Shown: positions 46,841 through 56,140 of the stretch, in pieces
Layout of the letters: the number at the start of each line of letters is the position of its first letter
Position numbering within the stretch: position 1 is the stretch's first letter
Origin: Pseudoxanthomonas sangjuensis
GTDB taxonomy: Bacteria; Pseudomonadota; Gammaproteobacteria; Xanthomonadales; Xanthomonadaceae
DNA: 64,000 nucleotides
Assembly (NCBI RefSeq): GCF_010211755.1
Contig: NZ_PDWR01000011.1
Coordinates: forward strand, 41,207-105,206
Reading direction: 5' to 3'
Translations under genes and position numbers: made by a program
The notes under the pieces: model-generated
Databases searched by the model: none
What the model saw: only the letters and a program-made list of their open reading frames with translations
Told to the model about the DNA's origin: nothing

Positions 46841-48345
46841 GCGAGCCACCGCGACAGCCAGGTTTCCGACAGCGGCCGTCCCGCGTCGTCGACGAGGCGC
46901 GCGCGCAGTTCCGCCACCTTCGCTTCGCCCGGGACGAATTCGAAGCTCATCCGCCAGGTGCCGTTCTGGGCGACGCGGTAGGCGACGATGTTGCGCAGTT
47001 CGCCGGCCGAGGCGGAGGCGTCGACCACCGGTTCCGCGTTCGCGGCCATCGCATCGAGGCGACCGCCGTCCAGGTCGACCACGTACAGGCGCGCGCCGTC
47101 GCGGCTGCCGGCGCGGGTCGCGGCCACGCGGGCCAGCCCGGCCTGCCATGCGTGGTCGGCGCACCAGTGCAGGCGATAGCGCCAATGGTGCTCGCGGCCG
47201 GCGGCGAGCGGCTGGCGCGGGCGCCAGAACGCGACGATGTTGTCGTGGTATTCGTCGCCGGTCGGCAGCTCGACCAGGTGCACTTCGCCGTCGCCCCAGT
47301 CGCCCAGCGGTTCGACCCACGCGCTCGGCCGCCGCTCGTAGCGCGCTTCGGCGTCCTGGTAGTCGGCGAAGTCGCGCTTGCGCTGCATCAGGCCGAAGCC
47401 GCGCGGGTTGCGGTCCTGGAAACCGCTGTGCTGGATCGTGGCCGGGTTGTTCAACGGCCGCCACGCCTGTTCGCCGCCGCCGTTGAGCAGGGCCAGGCCG
47501 TCGGAATCGTGCACGGCGGGGCGGAAATCGTCGACGCCGGCGCGGTCGGCGGCGTCGAATTCGTACATGCTGGTCAGCGCGGCGATGCCGGCGTTGCGCA
47601 GATCCGCGCGCGGATACAGGCGCGCGTCGATCTCCATCACGGTCTCCGCGCCGGGCACGACCGCGAAGCGGTAGGCGCCGGCGACGCTGGGGCTGTCGAG
47701 CAGCGCGTGCACGACGATGCGGTCGGCGCCGGGCGCGGGCTTTTCCAGCCAGAACGCCTTGAACAGCGGGAATTCCTCCGGGCCGGGATCGCCGCTGCCC
47801 AGCGCGAGGCCGCGCGCGGACAGGCCGTAGGCGAGGCCGCGCGCCAGCCCGCGGAAATAGCTGGCGCCGAGGAACACGAACAGTTCGTCGAAAACCTCCG
47901 GATGGTTCAGCGGCGCGTGCACGCGGAATCCGGCGAAGCCCAGCGACGGCTCTTCCTGCGCGCGCGACCCGCCGAAGTCGAACATGTCGGGGCGGTAGCG
48001 CAACGGCGTCGCGCGCCCGCCCTCGACGACGTGGATGTCGATGCGTTCCTTGAACAGGAAACCGCGGTGGAAGAACTGCGCCTGGAACGGCAGGCCCGTG
48101 CCGCGCCACAGCGCCGCTTCGGGGCGGAAGCGCAATGCGCGGTACTGGTCGTAACCGATCTTCTCCAGCCACCCGGGCAAGCTGCGGTCCGGCGGCGCGT
48201 AGGCGCGCGCGGCGAGTTCGCGCGCCAGTCCGGGTACGGTGTCGTCGTCGAACGCGGCGGCGGCCGCGCAGGACGCATGCGGCACGGCGAGCAGTGCGCC
48301 CAGCGGCAGGGCCGCGCCCATCTGGAGGAATTGCCTTCGCCGCAC
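46837..48345 (-). CDS. opgD: Glucan biosynthesis protein D, Tat-exported
   Basis: A 502-residue periplasmic protein. I chose the GTG at 48345 because GGAG lies 5 bases before it and it leads directly into the Tat motif RRRQFLQMG with the following hydrophobic stretch; an ATG at 48420 would add 25 residues. The family fold is supported by [19 protein letters not shown], a segment with [20 protein letters not shown], and [20 protein letters not shown]. The Tat signal favours OpgD over OpgG. It acts on glucan backbone synthesis or branching in the periplasm. Confidence 0.9.
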   Translation of the reverse strand: MRRRQFLQMGAALPLGALLAVPHASCAAAAAFDDDTVPGLARELAARAYAPPDRSLPGWLEKIGYDQYRALRFRPEAALWRGTGLPFQAQFFHRGFLFKERIDIHVVEGGRATPLRYRPDMFDFGGSRAQEEPSLGFAGFRVHAPLNHPEVFDELFVFLGASYFRGLARGLAYGLSARGLALGSGDPGPEEFPLFKAFWLEKPAPGADRIVVHALLDSPSVAGAYRFAVVPGAETVMEIDARLYPRADLRNAGIAALTSMYEFDAADRAGVDDFRPAVHDSDGLALLNGGGEQAWRPLNNPATIQHSGFQDRNPRGFGLMQRKRDFADYQDAEARYERRPSAWVEPLGDWGDGEVHLVELPTGDEYHDNIVAFWRPRQPLAAGREHHWRYRLHWCADHAWQAGLARVAATRAGSRDGARLYVVDLDGGRLDAMAANAEPVVDASASAGELRNIVAYRVAQNGTWRMSFEFVPGEAKVAELRARLVDDAGRPLSETWLSRWLA

Positions 48346-48439
48346 GGCGGCTCCGTCGGTGGTCAACAAGCGGCCGAATATATCCACCGCGCCGGCACGG
48401 GAATGTGTAGGCCGGATCAATGCCGCCGCGGCTTTGCGT

Positions 48440-48452
48440 TTTCGTAACGAAA
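48440..48452. promoter_or_regulatory. Small palindrome in the opgD/methyltransferase divergent region
   Basis: TTTCGTAACGAAA is a perfect 13-base palindrome with an A centre. It lies 33 bases before the methyltransferase start and about 95 bases from opgD, in the only shared upstream region. It may be an operator. Confidence 0.3.
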
Positions 48453-48485
48453 CGGTTGCTAGCGTGGGGAAAAACCGGAGCCCGC

Positions 48486-49112
48486 ATGAGCGTCATTTCC
48501 GCCTGCGAAAGCCAGCGCCGCACGCGCTGGAAATTCTTCCGCCAATGGCTGATGCACCCGCGCAGCGTGGCATCGGTGACCCCGTCCAGCCCGGAGCTGG
48601 CGGCGGCGATGCTGGCCGAGCTGCCGCCGGGCACGCGACGCGTGATCGAACTGGGCGGCGGCACCGGGGTCTTCACCGAAGCGGCGCTGGCGCACGGCAT
48701 TGCCGGCGAAGCGCTGCTGGTGCTGGAACTGAACCGCGACCTGGCCCGGCACCTGCAGGGGCGTTTCCCGGGTGTGCGCGTGGTGCGCGGCGATGCCCGC
48801 GAACTGCCGATGCTGGCGGAAGCGGACGGCTACCTGCAGGGCGGCCCGGCCGACGCGGTGCTGTCGGGCCTGGGCATCCTGTCGATGGAGCGTTCGACGC
48901 AGCGACGGATCGTGGCGTCGGCGTTCGAATGCCTGCGCGAGGGCGGGCGCTTCGTGCAGTTCACCTACGGCCCGCGCGCGCCGGTGTCGGAGCGGGTGGT
49001 GGCGGAACTGGGATTGAAGGTGCGCCGCGGCGAATTCGTGTTGCGCAACGTGCCGCCGGCGACGGTGTACGTGTACGAAAGGCAGCGGAGAGAAGTGAGC
49101 GGAGAGAAGTGA
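48486..49112 (+). CDS. Class I SAM methyltransferase, phospholipid N-methyltransferase-like
   Basis: A 208-residue methyltransferase read from the ATG at 48486. Motif I is [17 protein letters not shown], followed by [18 protein letters not shown] and a [10 protein letters not shown] motif. The [20 protein letters not shown] segment resembles the N-terminus of PmtA-type phospholipid N-methyltransferases, though lipid specificity is inferred. The last residues (REVSGEK) are encoded by a tandem repeat, and the stop lies in its second copy. Confidence 0.8.
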   Translation: MSVISACESQRRTRWKFFRQWLMHPRSVASVTPSSPELAAAMLAELPPGTRRVIELGGGTGVFTEAALAHGIAGEALLVLELNRDLARHLQGRFPGVRVVRGDARELPMLAEADGYLQGGPADAVLSGLGILSMERSTQRRIVASAFECLREGGRFVQFTYGPRAPVSERVVAELGLKVRRGEFVLRNVPPATVYVYERQRREVSGEK

Positions 49113-49146
49113 GCGGAGGAGTCCGCTTCCGCCCGCTCCTCGCTCC
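49083..49146. repeat. Repeat overlapping the 3' end of the methyltransferase gene
   Basis: GAAGTGAGCGGA occurs at 49092-49103 and 49106-49117 (14-base period), followed by CCGCCCGCTCCTCGCTCC at 49129-49146. The same two blocks are found at 25287-25298 and 25328-25345. In both places the element lies just downstream of a minus-strand stop codon (minC and ald). Confidence 0.65.
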
Positions 49147-49166
49147 CCTCCACGCGTTCCTCGCTG

Positions 49167-50285
49167 TTACGCAGCCAGCGCTTCCAACGCCGGCACGTAC
49201 GCGTAGCCGAGGTCGTCGGCCACCGCCTTGTAGGTGATCTTGCCGGCGTGCACGTTCAGGCCGTTGCGCAGGTGCTCGTCGTCCAGCAGCGCCTGCTTCG
49301 CGCCCTTGTTCGCCAGTTGCACCGCGAACGGCAGGGTGGCGTTGGTCAGGGCGAAGGTCGAGGTGCGGGCGACGCCGCCGGGCATGTTGGCCACGCAGTA
49401 GTGGATGATGCCGTCGACCTCGTAGGTCGGGTTCTGGTGCGTGGTCGGCTTCGAGGTCTCGAAGCAGCCGCCCTGGTCGATCGCCACGTCGACCAGCACC
49501 GAGCCGGGGCGCATCAGCTTGAGCTGCTCGCGCGACACCAGCTTCGGCGCCGCCGCGCCGGGGATCAGCACCGCGCCGATCACCAGGTCGGTGTACGGCA
49601 GGCGCTCCTCGATCGCATCGCGGGTCGAATAGATCGTGGTCAGCTTGTCGCCGTACAGTTCGTCGAGGTATTTCAGCCGGTCCAGCGAGCGGTCGAGGAT
49701 GGTGACGTGCGCGTTCATGCCCATCGCCATGCGCGCGGCGTTGATGCCGACCACGCCGCCGCCGATCACCAGCACCTCGGCCGGTTTCACCCCCGGCACG
49801 CCGCCGAGCAGCACGCCCGAACCGCCCTGCGCCTTCTCCAGCGCGTGCGCGCCGGCCTGGATCGACATGCGACCGGCGACCTCGCTCATCGGCGCCAGCA
49901 GCGGCAGGCCGCCCTTGCGGTCGGTGACGGTTTCGTAGGCGATGCAGGTGGCGCCGGACTTCACCAGCGCCTTGGTCTGTTCCGGATCGGGCGCCAGGTG
50001 CAGGTAGGTGTAGAGGACCTGGCCGGGGCGCAGCATCGCGCATTCGTTCGGCTGCGGTTCCTTGACCTTGATGACCATGTCGGCGCGCTGGAAGATTTCC
50101 TCCGGCGTGTCGACGATCTGCGCGCCGGCCTTGACGTACTGCTCGTCGGCCAGGCCGATGGCCTTGCCGCCGTCGCGCTGGACGATGACCTGGTGGCCGT
50201 TGGCGACCAGTTCGCGCGCGCCGGCCGGGGTCAGGCCGATGCGGTATTCGTGGTTCTTGATTTCCTTGGGGACGCCGACAAGCAT
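49167..50285 (-). CDS. ald: Alanine dehydrogenase
   Basis: A 372-residue enzyme read from the ATG at 50285 (GGAGAG lies 6 bases upstream). The N-terminus [20 protein letters not shown] is canonical. The NAD-binding glycine motif is [17 protein letters not shown], and catalytic histidine and lysine lie in the YLHLAPD and VKVKEPQ-like segments. It interconverts alanine with pyruvate and ammonia. It lies 85 bp downstream of an omega-aminotransferase on the same strand, so it probably recycles alanine formed by transamination. Confidence 0.95.
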   Translation of the reverse strand: MLVGVPKEIKNHEYRIGLTPAGARELVANGHQVIVQRDGGKAIGLADEQYVKAGAQIVDTPEEIFQRADMVIKVKEPQPNECAMLRPGQVLYTYLHLAPDPEQTKALVKSGATCIAYETVTDRKGGLPLLAPMSEVAGRMSIQAGAHALEKAQGGSGVLLGGVPGVKPAEVLVIGGGVVGINAARMAMGMNAHVTILDRSLDRLKYLDELYGDKLTTIYSTRDAIEERLPYTDLVIGAVLIPGAAAPKLVSREQLKLMRPGSVLVDVAIDQGGCFETSKPTTHQNPTYEVDGIIHYCVANMPGGVARTSTFALTNATLPFAVQLANKGAKQALLDDEHLRNGLNVHAGKITYKAVADDLGYAYVPALEALAA

Positions 50286-50370
50286 TTTTCTCTCCGGGGT
50301 GCGATGCGGCCTCGCGCGTGGGGAGCGCTGCGGCAAGGGACGAAGGCGTTGATTTTAACTGAAACTACCG

Positions 50371-51747
50371 TCAGGAAACCGCGCGCAGGCTGGCGGCCAG
50401 GCGTTCGAAGATTTGGTCGATGTGCGCCTTCCCGACGATCAGCGGCGGCGACAGGGCGATCACGTCGCCGGTCACCCGGGTCAGCAGGTCCTGCTGGTTG
50501 AAGGCGTTGGCGAACACGTCGTAGCCGCGGCTGCCGGGCGCGCCCTCGCGCGGGGCCAGTTCGATCGCGCCGATCAGGCCGTAGTTGCGCAGGTCGACGA
50601 CGTGCGGCAGGCCCTTCAGCGAATGCAGGCCCTGCTGCCAGTAGTCGCCTAGTTCGATCGCCTTCCCGAACAGGCCTTCCTCCTCGTAGGTGTCCAGCGT
50701 GGCCAGCGCGGCGGCGCAGGCCAGCGGGTGGCCGGAGTAGGTGTAGCCGTGGAACAGGTCGATGGCGTTGTCCGGGCCCTGCATGAACGCGTCGAAGATC
50801 GAATCGGAAACGAACACCGCGCCCATCGGCACGCAGCCGTTGGTGATGCCCTTGGCCGCGGTGATCATGTCCGGCTGCACGCCGAAGCGCTGCGCGGCGA
50901 ACGGCTTGCCGACGCGGCCGAAGCCGGTGATGACCTCGTCGAAGATCAGCAGGATGCCGTGCTTCGTGCAGATTTCGCGCAGCCGCTGCAGGTAGCCCTC
51001 CGGCGGCAGGATCACGCCGGCCGAGCCGGAGATCGGTTCGACGATCACGGCGGCGATCGTCGAAGCGTCGTACAGCGCGATCTGCCGTTCCAGGTCCTCG
51101 GCCAGTTCGACGCCGTGCTTCGGCAGGCCCTGCGAGAACGCGTTGCGCGACAGGTCCAGGGTGTGGCGGATGTGCGACACCGCCGGCAGCCCGGGGCCGA
51201 ACCACTTGCGGTTGTTCGGCAGGCCGCCCAGCGAAATGCCGCCGAAGCCGACGCCGTGGTAGGCCTTCTCGCGGCCGATGAAGCGGGTGCGCTGGCCTTC
51301 GCCGCGCACGCGGTGGTAGGCCAGCGCGATCTTCAGCGCGCTGTCGACCGCCTCGGAACCGGAATTGGCGAAGAAGGCATGGTTGAGGTCGCCGGGGGTG
51401 ATCTTCTTCAGGCGCTCGGCCAGGATGAACGGCAGCGGCGAACTCATCGAGAAGTTCGGCGCGAAGTCGAGGGTCCCGATCTGCTGCTTCACCGCCTCGA
51501 CGATGCGCGGCCGCGCGTGGCCGGCGTTGCAGCACCACAGGCCGGCGGTGGCGTCGAGGATCTCGCGGCCGTCGACCGACTTGTAATGCATGCCGGAAGC
51601 GGAAGCGAGCAGGCGCGGCTTCTGCTTGAACAGCTTGTTGGCGGTGAACGGCATCCAGAACGCGTCCAGCGATTCCGGCGCCTGTTGCGACTGCGCGGCG
51701 TAGTGCTCGGCCAGGGCGCTGCGGGAGGAAGAAGAATCGGCGCTCAC
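50371..51747 (-). CDS. Omega-amino acid:pyruvate aminotransferase (class III, PLP)
   Basis: A 458-residue class III aminotransferase starting at GTG with GGAG upstream. Cofactor motifs are FFANSGSEAVDSALKIAL, LLIFDEVITGFGRVG and the PLP-lysine in DMITAAKGITNGCVPMGAVF. The N-terminal DAFWMPFTANKLFK is typical of beta-alanine or omega-amino-acid:pyruvate enzymes. With PuuR, PuuC and other polyamine genes nearby, it likely acts on GABA, beta-alanine or putrescine-derived amines. It is divergent from the regulator gene. Confidence 0.88.
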   Translation of the reverse strand: MSADSSSSRSALAEHYAAQSQQAPESLDAFWMPFTANKLFKQKPRLLASASGMHYKSVDGREILDATAGLWCCNAGHARPRIVEAVKQQIGTLDFAPNFSMSSPLPFILAERLKKITPGDLNHAFFANSGSEAVDSALKIALAYHRVRGEGQRTRFIGREKAYHGVGFGGISLGGLPNNRKWFGPGLPAVSHIRHTLDLSRNAFSQGLPKHGVELAEDLERQIALYDASTIAAVIVEPISGSAGVILPPEGYLQRLREICTKHGILLIFDEVITGFGRVGKPFAAQRFGVQPDMITAAKGITNGCVPMGAVFVSDSIFDAFMQGPDNAIDLFHGYTYSGHPLACAAALATLDTYEEEGLFGKAIELGDYWQQGLHSLKGLPHVVDLRNYGLIGAIELAPREGAPGSRGYDVFANAFNQQDLLTRVTGDVIALSPPLIVGKAHIDQIFERLAASLRAVS

Positions 51748-51801
51748 GAGCGGCTCCTGGACGGTTCGGTTGTGGCCGGCAAAGCTTAGCGTGTTGAAAA
51801 A

Positions 51802-51809
51802 ACTTTACA
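51802..51809 (-). promoter_or_regulatory. Candidate PuuR site, left copy (TGTAAAGT)
   Basis: On the minus strand the bases are TGTAAAGT, and GTTGTAAA when read one base earlier. The same 8-mer is found in opposite orientation at 51968-51975, and GTTGTAAA is found again at 59854-59861 before puuD. It overlaps a TTGTAA-16-TAAGCT promoter-like pair for the aminotransferase gene. Confidence 0.35.
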
Positions 51810-51967
51810 ACTCGGGACGAAGGGGTTCCCTTGCAGCGGCGCGCGCCGGCGCGGCCTCGGACCCTGCAATCCGCCGGATTGCCCGCGGAGGGCCGGGTTC
51901 TACGGTCGCACCTAGGTGCGCTCCTGCAAAAACAAGGGCTTGCGGAATTGACCCCGACTGCCCGGGA

Positions 51968-51975
51968 TGTAAAGT
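51968..51975 (+). promoter_or_regulatory. Candidate PuuR site, right copy, over the puuR promoter
   Basis: TGTAAAGT overlaps the -10 (TAAAGT, 51970-51975) of a TTGACC-16-TAAAGT promoter at 51948-51975, about 35 bases before the puuR start. Placement over the -10 fits autorepression. Confidence 0.4.
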
Positions 51976-52010
51976 ATCCGCAACACGACAACTGCATCCG
52001 GGAACGACAG

Positions 52011-52559
52011 ATGGACATAGGCGCCCGCCTGCAACGGGTACGCATGGCCAAGGACCTGAGCCAGCGCGAGCTGGCCAAGCGGGTCGGGGTGACCAACAGC
52101 ACCATCTCGCTGATCGAACAGAACAAGGTCAGCCCGTCGGTCAGCTCGCTGAAGAAGGTGCTGGACGGCATTCCCATTTCGCTGGCCGATTTCTTCACCC
52201 TCGACCTCGACGCCGGCCCGCCCGACAGCCCGTTCTACGGTGCCGGGGAACTGCCCGACGTGGGCAGCAACGGCCTGCATTACTTCCTGGTCGGCCAGCA
52301 CCGCCCGCAGCGGCAGATGTGCATCCTGCGCGAGGTGATGCCGCCGGGCGGCGACACCGGCGACGCCATGCTCAGGCACGAAGGCGAGGAGGGCGGGGTG
52401 ATCGTCCAGGGTGAAGTCGAGGTGACCGTCGGCGACCAGGTGCGCGTGCTGCGCGCGGGCGAGGCGTACTATTTCGAGAGCAAGGTGCCGCACCGTTTCC
52501 GCAACGTCGGCGACGGCGAAGCGGTGATCGTCAGCGCGAACACGCCGGCGACGTTTTGA
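52011..52559 (+). CDS. puuR: XRE-cupin transcriptional regulator, PuuR-like
   Basis: A 182-residue regulator read from the ATG at 52011. The N-terminal helix-turn-helix is [20 protein letters not shown] then [20 protein letters not shown]. The C-terminal cupin domain (~105-178) has [19 protein letters not shown] and a PHRF segment. E. coli PuuR has the same architecture and is released from DNA by putrescine. It probably represses the flanking operons. Confidence 0.88.
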   Translation: MDIGARLQRVRMAKDLSQRELAKRVGVTNSTISLIEQNKVSPSVSSLKKVLDGIPISLADFFTLDLDAGPPDSPFYGAGELPDVGSNGLHYFLVGQHRPQRQMCILREVMPPGGDTGDAMLRHEGEEGGVIVQGEVEVTVGDQVRVLRAGEAYYFESKVPHRFRNVGDGEAVIVSANTPATF

Positions 52560-52615
52560 CGTTGCCATTCCCGCTTTCGCGGAAAGGCGATCAAGAAATC
52601 ATCGAGGTTACGACC

Positions 52616-54118
52616 GTGAACCCTCCACGCACCCGCGATTACTGGCAAACGCTCGCCGACGGCCTCGACATCCGCACGCAGGCCTTCATCGACGGCAAGT
52701 ACGTCGACGCCGCCGGCGGCAAGACCTTCGACTGCATCAGCCCGATCGACGGCCGCTCGCTCGGCGAGGTCGCCGAATGCGGCGCCGAGGACGTGGAACG
52801 CGCGGTCAAGGCGGCGCGGCGCAGCTTCGAATCCGGCGCGTGGTCGCAGGCCAAGCCGTTCAAGCGCAAGAAGGTGCTGCAGAAGTTCGCGCAGCTGGTC
52901 GAGGAGCACATCGACGAACTCGCGCTGCTCGAGACCCTCGACATGGGCAAGCCGATCGGCGACGCCACCGGCTACGACGCGCCGGCGGTGGCGCGCTGCC
53001 TGGCGTGGAGCGGCGAGGCCATCGACAAGGTTTACGGCGAGGTCGCACCGACCGGGCCGGGCGAACTGGGCATGGTCACGCGCGAGCCGCTGGGCGTGGT
53101 CGGCGCGATCGTGCCGTGGAATTTCCCGATGGTGATGGCGGCGTGGAAGATCGCGCCGGCGCTGGCCTGCGGCAATTCGGTGATCCTGAAGCCGTCGGAG
53201 AAGTCGCCGCTGACCGCGCTGCGCCTGGCCGGCCTGGCCGCGGAGGCGGGCATTCCCGACGGCGTGTTCAACGTGCTGCCCGGCTTCGGCAGGGAAGTCG
53301 GCGAGCCGCTGGCGCTGCACATGGGCGTGGACGGGCTGGTGTTCACCGGTTCCACCGCGGTCGGCAAGCGCCTGCTGCAGTGCGCGGGCCTGTCGAACAT
53401 GAAGCGTACCTACCTGGAATGCGGCGGCAAGAGCCCGAACATCGTCTTCGCCGATGCGCCCGACCTCGAGGCCGCGGCGCATTCGGCGGCCAGCGCGATC
53501 TTCTACAACCAGGGCGAGGTCTGCACCGCGGCGTCGCGCCTGCTGGTGGAGCGTTCGATCAAGGACGATTTCGTCGCCCGCGTGGTCGAGGCCGGGCGCA
53601 GGATGCAGCCGCGGCACCCGCTGGAACCGGGCGCGGCGATGGGCGCGATGGTCGACGAGGCGCAGACCGAGCGCGTGCTCGGCTACATCCGGAAGGGCCT
53701 GGACGAAGGCGCGCGCCTTGCCCTCGGCGGCAAGCGCGCCGACGTGGTCGCCGGCGGCTGCTACATCGAGCCGACCGTGTTCGACGACGTCAGGCACGGG
53801 CAGACGATCTCGCGCGAGGAAATCTTCGGCCCGGTGCTGGCGGTAATCGCGTTCGACGGCGAGGAAGAGGCGCTGCGCATCGCCAACGACAGCGATTACG
53901 GCCTGGCCGCGGCGGTGTGGACCCGCGACATCTCGCGCGCGCATCGCATCGCCCGCAAGCTGCGCGCCGGAAGTGTCTGGATCAACTACTGGGACGGCGG
54001 CGACATGACCGCGCCGTTCGGCGGCTACAAGCAGTCCGGCAACGGCCGCGACAAGTCGCTGCACGCATTCGAGAAGTACACCGAGGTCAAGGCGACCTGG
54101 ATCAACCTCGAAGCGTGA
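52616..54118 (+). CDS. puuC: Aldehyde dehydrogenase, PuuC-like
   Basis: A 500-residue NAD(P)-dependent aldehyde dehydrogenase. I use the GTG at 52616, with GAGG upstream; a TTG at 52556 overlapping puuR is an alternative. The Rossmann motif is [13 protein letters not shown], the general-base glutamate is in [11 protein letters not shown], and the nucleophile is in [12 protein letters not shown]. The terminal KYTEVKATW motif fits gamma-glutamyl-gamma-aminobutyraldehyde dehydrogenases. It oxidises the aldehyde made by PuuB. It is 56 bp after puuR. Confidence 0.9.
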   Translation: MNPPRTRDYWQTLADGLDIRTQAFIDGKYVDAAGGKTFDCISPIDGRSLGEVAECGAEDVERAVKAARRSFESGAWSQAKPFKRKKVLQKFAQLVEEHIDELALLETLDMGKPIGDATGYDAPAVARCLAWSGEAIDKVYGEVAPTGPGELGMVTREPLGVVGAIVPWNFPMVMAAWKIAPALACGNSVILKPSEKSPLTALRLAGLAAEAGIPDGVFNVLPGFGREVGEPLALHMGVDGLVFTGSTAVGKRLLQCAGLSNMKRTYLECGGKSPNIVFADAPDLEAAAHSAASAIFYNQGEVCTAASRLLVERSIKDDFVARVVEAGRRMQPRHPLEPGAAMGAMVDEAQTERVLGYIRKGLDEGARLALGGKRADVVAGGCYIEPTVFDDVRHGQTISREEIFGPVLAVIAFDGEEEALRIANDSDYGLAAAVWTRDISRAHRIARKLRAGSVWINYWDGGDMTAPFGGYKQSGNGRDKSLHAFEKYTEVKATWINLEA

Positions 54119-54125
54119 TGCTGCC

Positions 54126-54200
54126 GTAGAGCGGGGCTTGCCCCGCTGCCTTTGCTCTGTGGCGACGCGACGAAAGACAGCGGGGCAGGCCCTGCTCTAC
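54126..54200. repeat. GTAG-headed inverted-repeat doublet (REPIN-like)
   Basis: The left arm, 54126-54147, begins GTAGAGCGGGGCTTGCCC. The right arm, 54179-54200, is its reverse complement with 20 of 22 positions matching and ends GCTCTAC. Each arm is also a palindrome by itself, with a 31-base spacer. The pattern is that of two REP elements in opposite orientation. Confidence 0.75.
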
Positions 54201-54252
54201 AAAGGCGCGGCGAATCTGCCAGAATCGCGCGACTCCGACCGATCACGACCCG

Positions 54253-55542
54253 ATGAGCGCCACTACCGTCGCCGCCCCGACCGCTAATTCCCCCGGCCGC
54301 GTGCTGTTCGCCAGCCTGATCGGCACCACCATCGAGTTCTTCGACTTCTACATCTACGCCACCGCGGCGGTGATCGTCTTTCCGCAGCTGTTCTTCCCGA
54401 AAAGCGACCCGACCACCGCGACCCTGCAGTCGTTCGCGACCTTCGCGCTGGCGTTCATCGCGCGGCCGGTCGGTTCGGCGCTGTTCGGGCACTTCGGCGA
54501 CCGCATCGGACGCAAGGCCACGCTGGTCGCGGCGCTGTTGACGATGGGGCTGTCGACGGTCGCCATCGGCCTGCTGCCGACCTACGCGCAGATCGGCGTC
54601 GCCGCGCCGGCACTGCTGGCGCTGTGCCGGCTGGGGCAGGGCATCGGCCTGGGCGGCGAATGGGGTGGCGCGGTGCTGCTGGCGACCGAGAATGCGCCGC
54701 CGGGCAAGCGCGCGTGGTACGGCATGTTCCCGCAGCTCGGCGCGCCGATCGGCTTCCTGTGCTCGACCGGCGTGTTCGTGCTGCTGACCGAGCTGGTCAG
54801 CGACGAACAATTCCTCGCCTGGGCCTGGCGCATCCCGTTCCTGGCATCGGCGGTCCTGGTGCTGGTCGGCCTGTGGGTGCGGCTGCGGATCGCCGAGACG
54901 CCGGCGTTCCGGCAGGCGATGGAACGCGAGGAACGCGTGCGCGTGCCGATCGCCGACGTGCTGGCGAAATACCCGGGGCGCCTGGTCGCCGGCACTTTCG
55001 GCCTCATCGCCACCTTCGTGCTGTTCTACCTGATGACCGTGTTCGCGCTGAGCTGGGGCACCACGAAACTCGGTTTCGACCGCGAGCGGTTCCTGCTGCT
55101 GCAGATGGCCGGCGTGCTGTTCTTCGCGTTCACCATCCCGCTGTCGGCGGTGTACGCCGACCGCTTCGGCCGGCGCAACGCGATGATCGTCGCGACCGTG
55201 CTGATCATCGCCTTCGGCTTCCTGTTCGCGCCATTGTTCGGCGAGGGCGCGGGCAGCGCCAGCGCGTTCGTCTTCCTTGCCCTCGGCCTCGGTGCGATGG
55301 GCCTGACCTACGGGCCGTGCGGGACCACGCTGTCGGAAATGTTCCCGACCCGGGTGCGCTACACCGGCGCGTCGCTGGCGTTCAACCTGGCCGGCATCCT
55401 CGGCGCCTCGTTCGCGCCGTACATCGCCACCAGGCTCGGCGAGAAGTACGGCATCGCCGCGGTCGGCTGGTACCTCGCGGCGATGGCGACGCTGACCCTG
55501 CTCGCGCTGCTGTTCGTGCCAAGGTCGTCCCAGCCCGATTGA
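54253..55542 (+). CDS. MFS transporter, metabolite:H+ symporter (MHS) family
   Basis: A 429-residue, 12-helix transporter. MHS features are IGTTIEFFDFYIYATAA in helix 1, GHFGDRIGRKATLVAALL (motif A), RLGQGIGLGGEWGGAVLLAT and FPQLGAPIGF. The family includes ProP, ShiA, KgtP and citrate carriers, which import organic acids, betaines or shikimate. Its place in the polyamine region suggests uptake of a polyamine-derived acid such as GABA or a dicarboxylate. Separated from puuC by the REP doublet. Confidence 0.88.
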   Translation: MSATTVAAPTANSPGRVLFASLIGTTIEFFDFYIYATAAVIVFPQLFFPKSDPTTATLQSFATFALAFIARPVGSALFGHFGDRIGRKATLVAALLTMGLSTVAIGLLPTYAQIGVAAPALLALCRLGQGIGLGGEWGGAVLLATENAPPGKRAWYGMFPQLGAPIGFLCSTGVFVLLTELVSDEQFLAWAWRIPFLASAVLVLVGLWVRLRIAETPAFRQAMEREERVRVPIADVLAKYPGRLVAGTFGLIATFVLFYLMTVFALSWGTTKLGFDRERFLLLQMAGVLFFAFTIPLSAVYADRFGRRNAMIVATVLIIAFGFLFAPLFGEGAGSASAFVFLALGLGAMGLTYGPCGTTLSEMFPTRVRYTGASLAFNLAGILGASFAPYIATRLGEKYGIAAVGWYLAAMATLTLLALLFVPRSSQPD

Positions 55543-55572
55543 GCCTTCCCGCGGAGGATCGCCGTGGCCGGT

Positions 55573-56034
55573 TCAGTGGAACAGCCGCTTGACCGTGCGC
55601 GACAACCAGCCGCCTTCCTGGTGCACGTGGATGAAGCGGTTCAGGTGCTGCTTGACCGATTCCGCGTAGGCCTTGTCGTCGCTGCGGATGTGGTTGAACA
55701 GCCAGCGCGACAGCAGGCTCTTCAGTTCGTCGGCGACGTCCTCGCCGGCGCGGAAACGCAGCTGGTACTCGCCGACGCGCTTGGTGAAGATCTCGTGCAC
55801 GCGCTTGTGCGCCGCGCTGAAGGGATAGCCGGCTTCCTCCATCAGCTCTTCCTCGAAGGCGAAGTGCGACAGCGTGTAGTCGACCAGTTCGTCGATCACG
55901 TCGCCGACCACCGCATTGCTGTGCCCCATCTGCGCGGCGTGCAGCTGGTTGATCATGTCGACGATGCGCCGGTGCTGGCCGTCGATGATGTCGATGCCGG
56001 TGTCCAGGTTGTCCTGCCAGATGAGCAAAGCCAT
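55573..56034 (-). CDS. Bacteriohemerythrin
   Basis: A 153-residue single-domain hemerythrin. Di-iron ligands lie in IIDGQHRRI (His), [11 protein letters not shown] (His and Glu), [10 protein letters not shown] (His), and [10 protein letters not shown] (His and Asp). The protein binds oxygen reversibly and may store oxygen or sense it. GGGGAA lies just before the ATG. It is downstream of a broken LigD gene. Confidence 0.92.
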   Translation of the reverse strand: MALLIWQDNLDTGIDIIDGQHRRIVDMINQLHAAQMGHSNAVVGDVIDELVDYTLSHFAFEEELMEEAGYPFSAAHKRVHEIFTKRVGEYQLRFRAGEDVADELKSLLSRWLFNHIRSDDKAYAESVKQHLNRFIHVHQEGGWLSRTVKRLFH

Positions 56035-56140
56035 GAGTTCCCCTTCGCGCGCGTGCTCCGCGCATCAAGTAGCGAAGGGAAGTCTCGGCCCGGCGCATGC
56101 CGGGCGCATTGATCGGGATCAATCGCGCGGTGCGATGCGG

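Noticed and set aside
44954..48700. A single 1248-residue minus-strand frame covering opgH and beyond
   Set aside because: The region upstream of 46840 is a shadow of opgD. The ATGA junction and family length support two genes.
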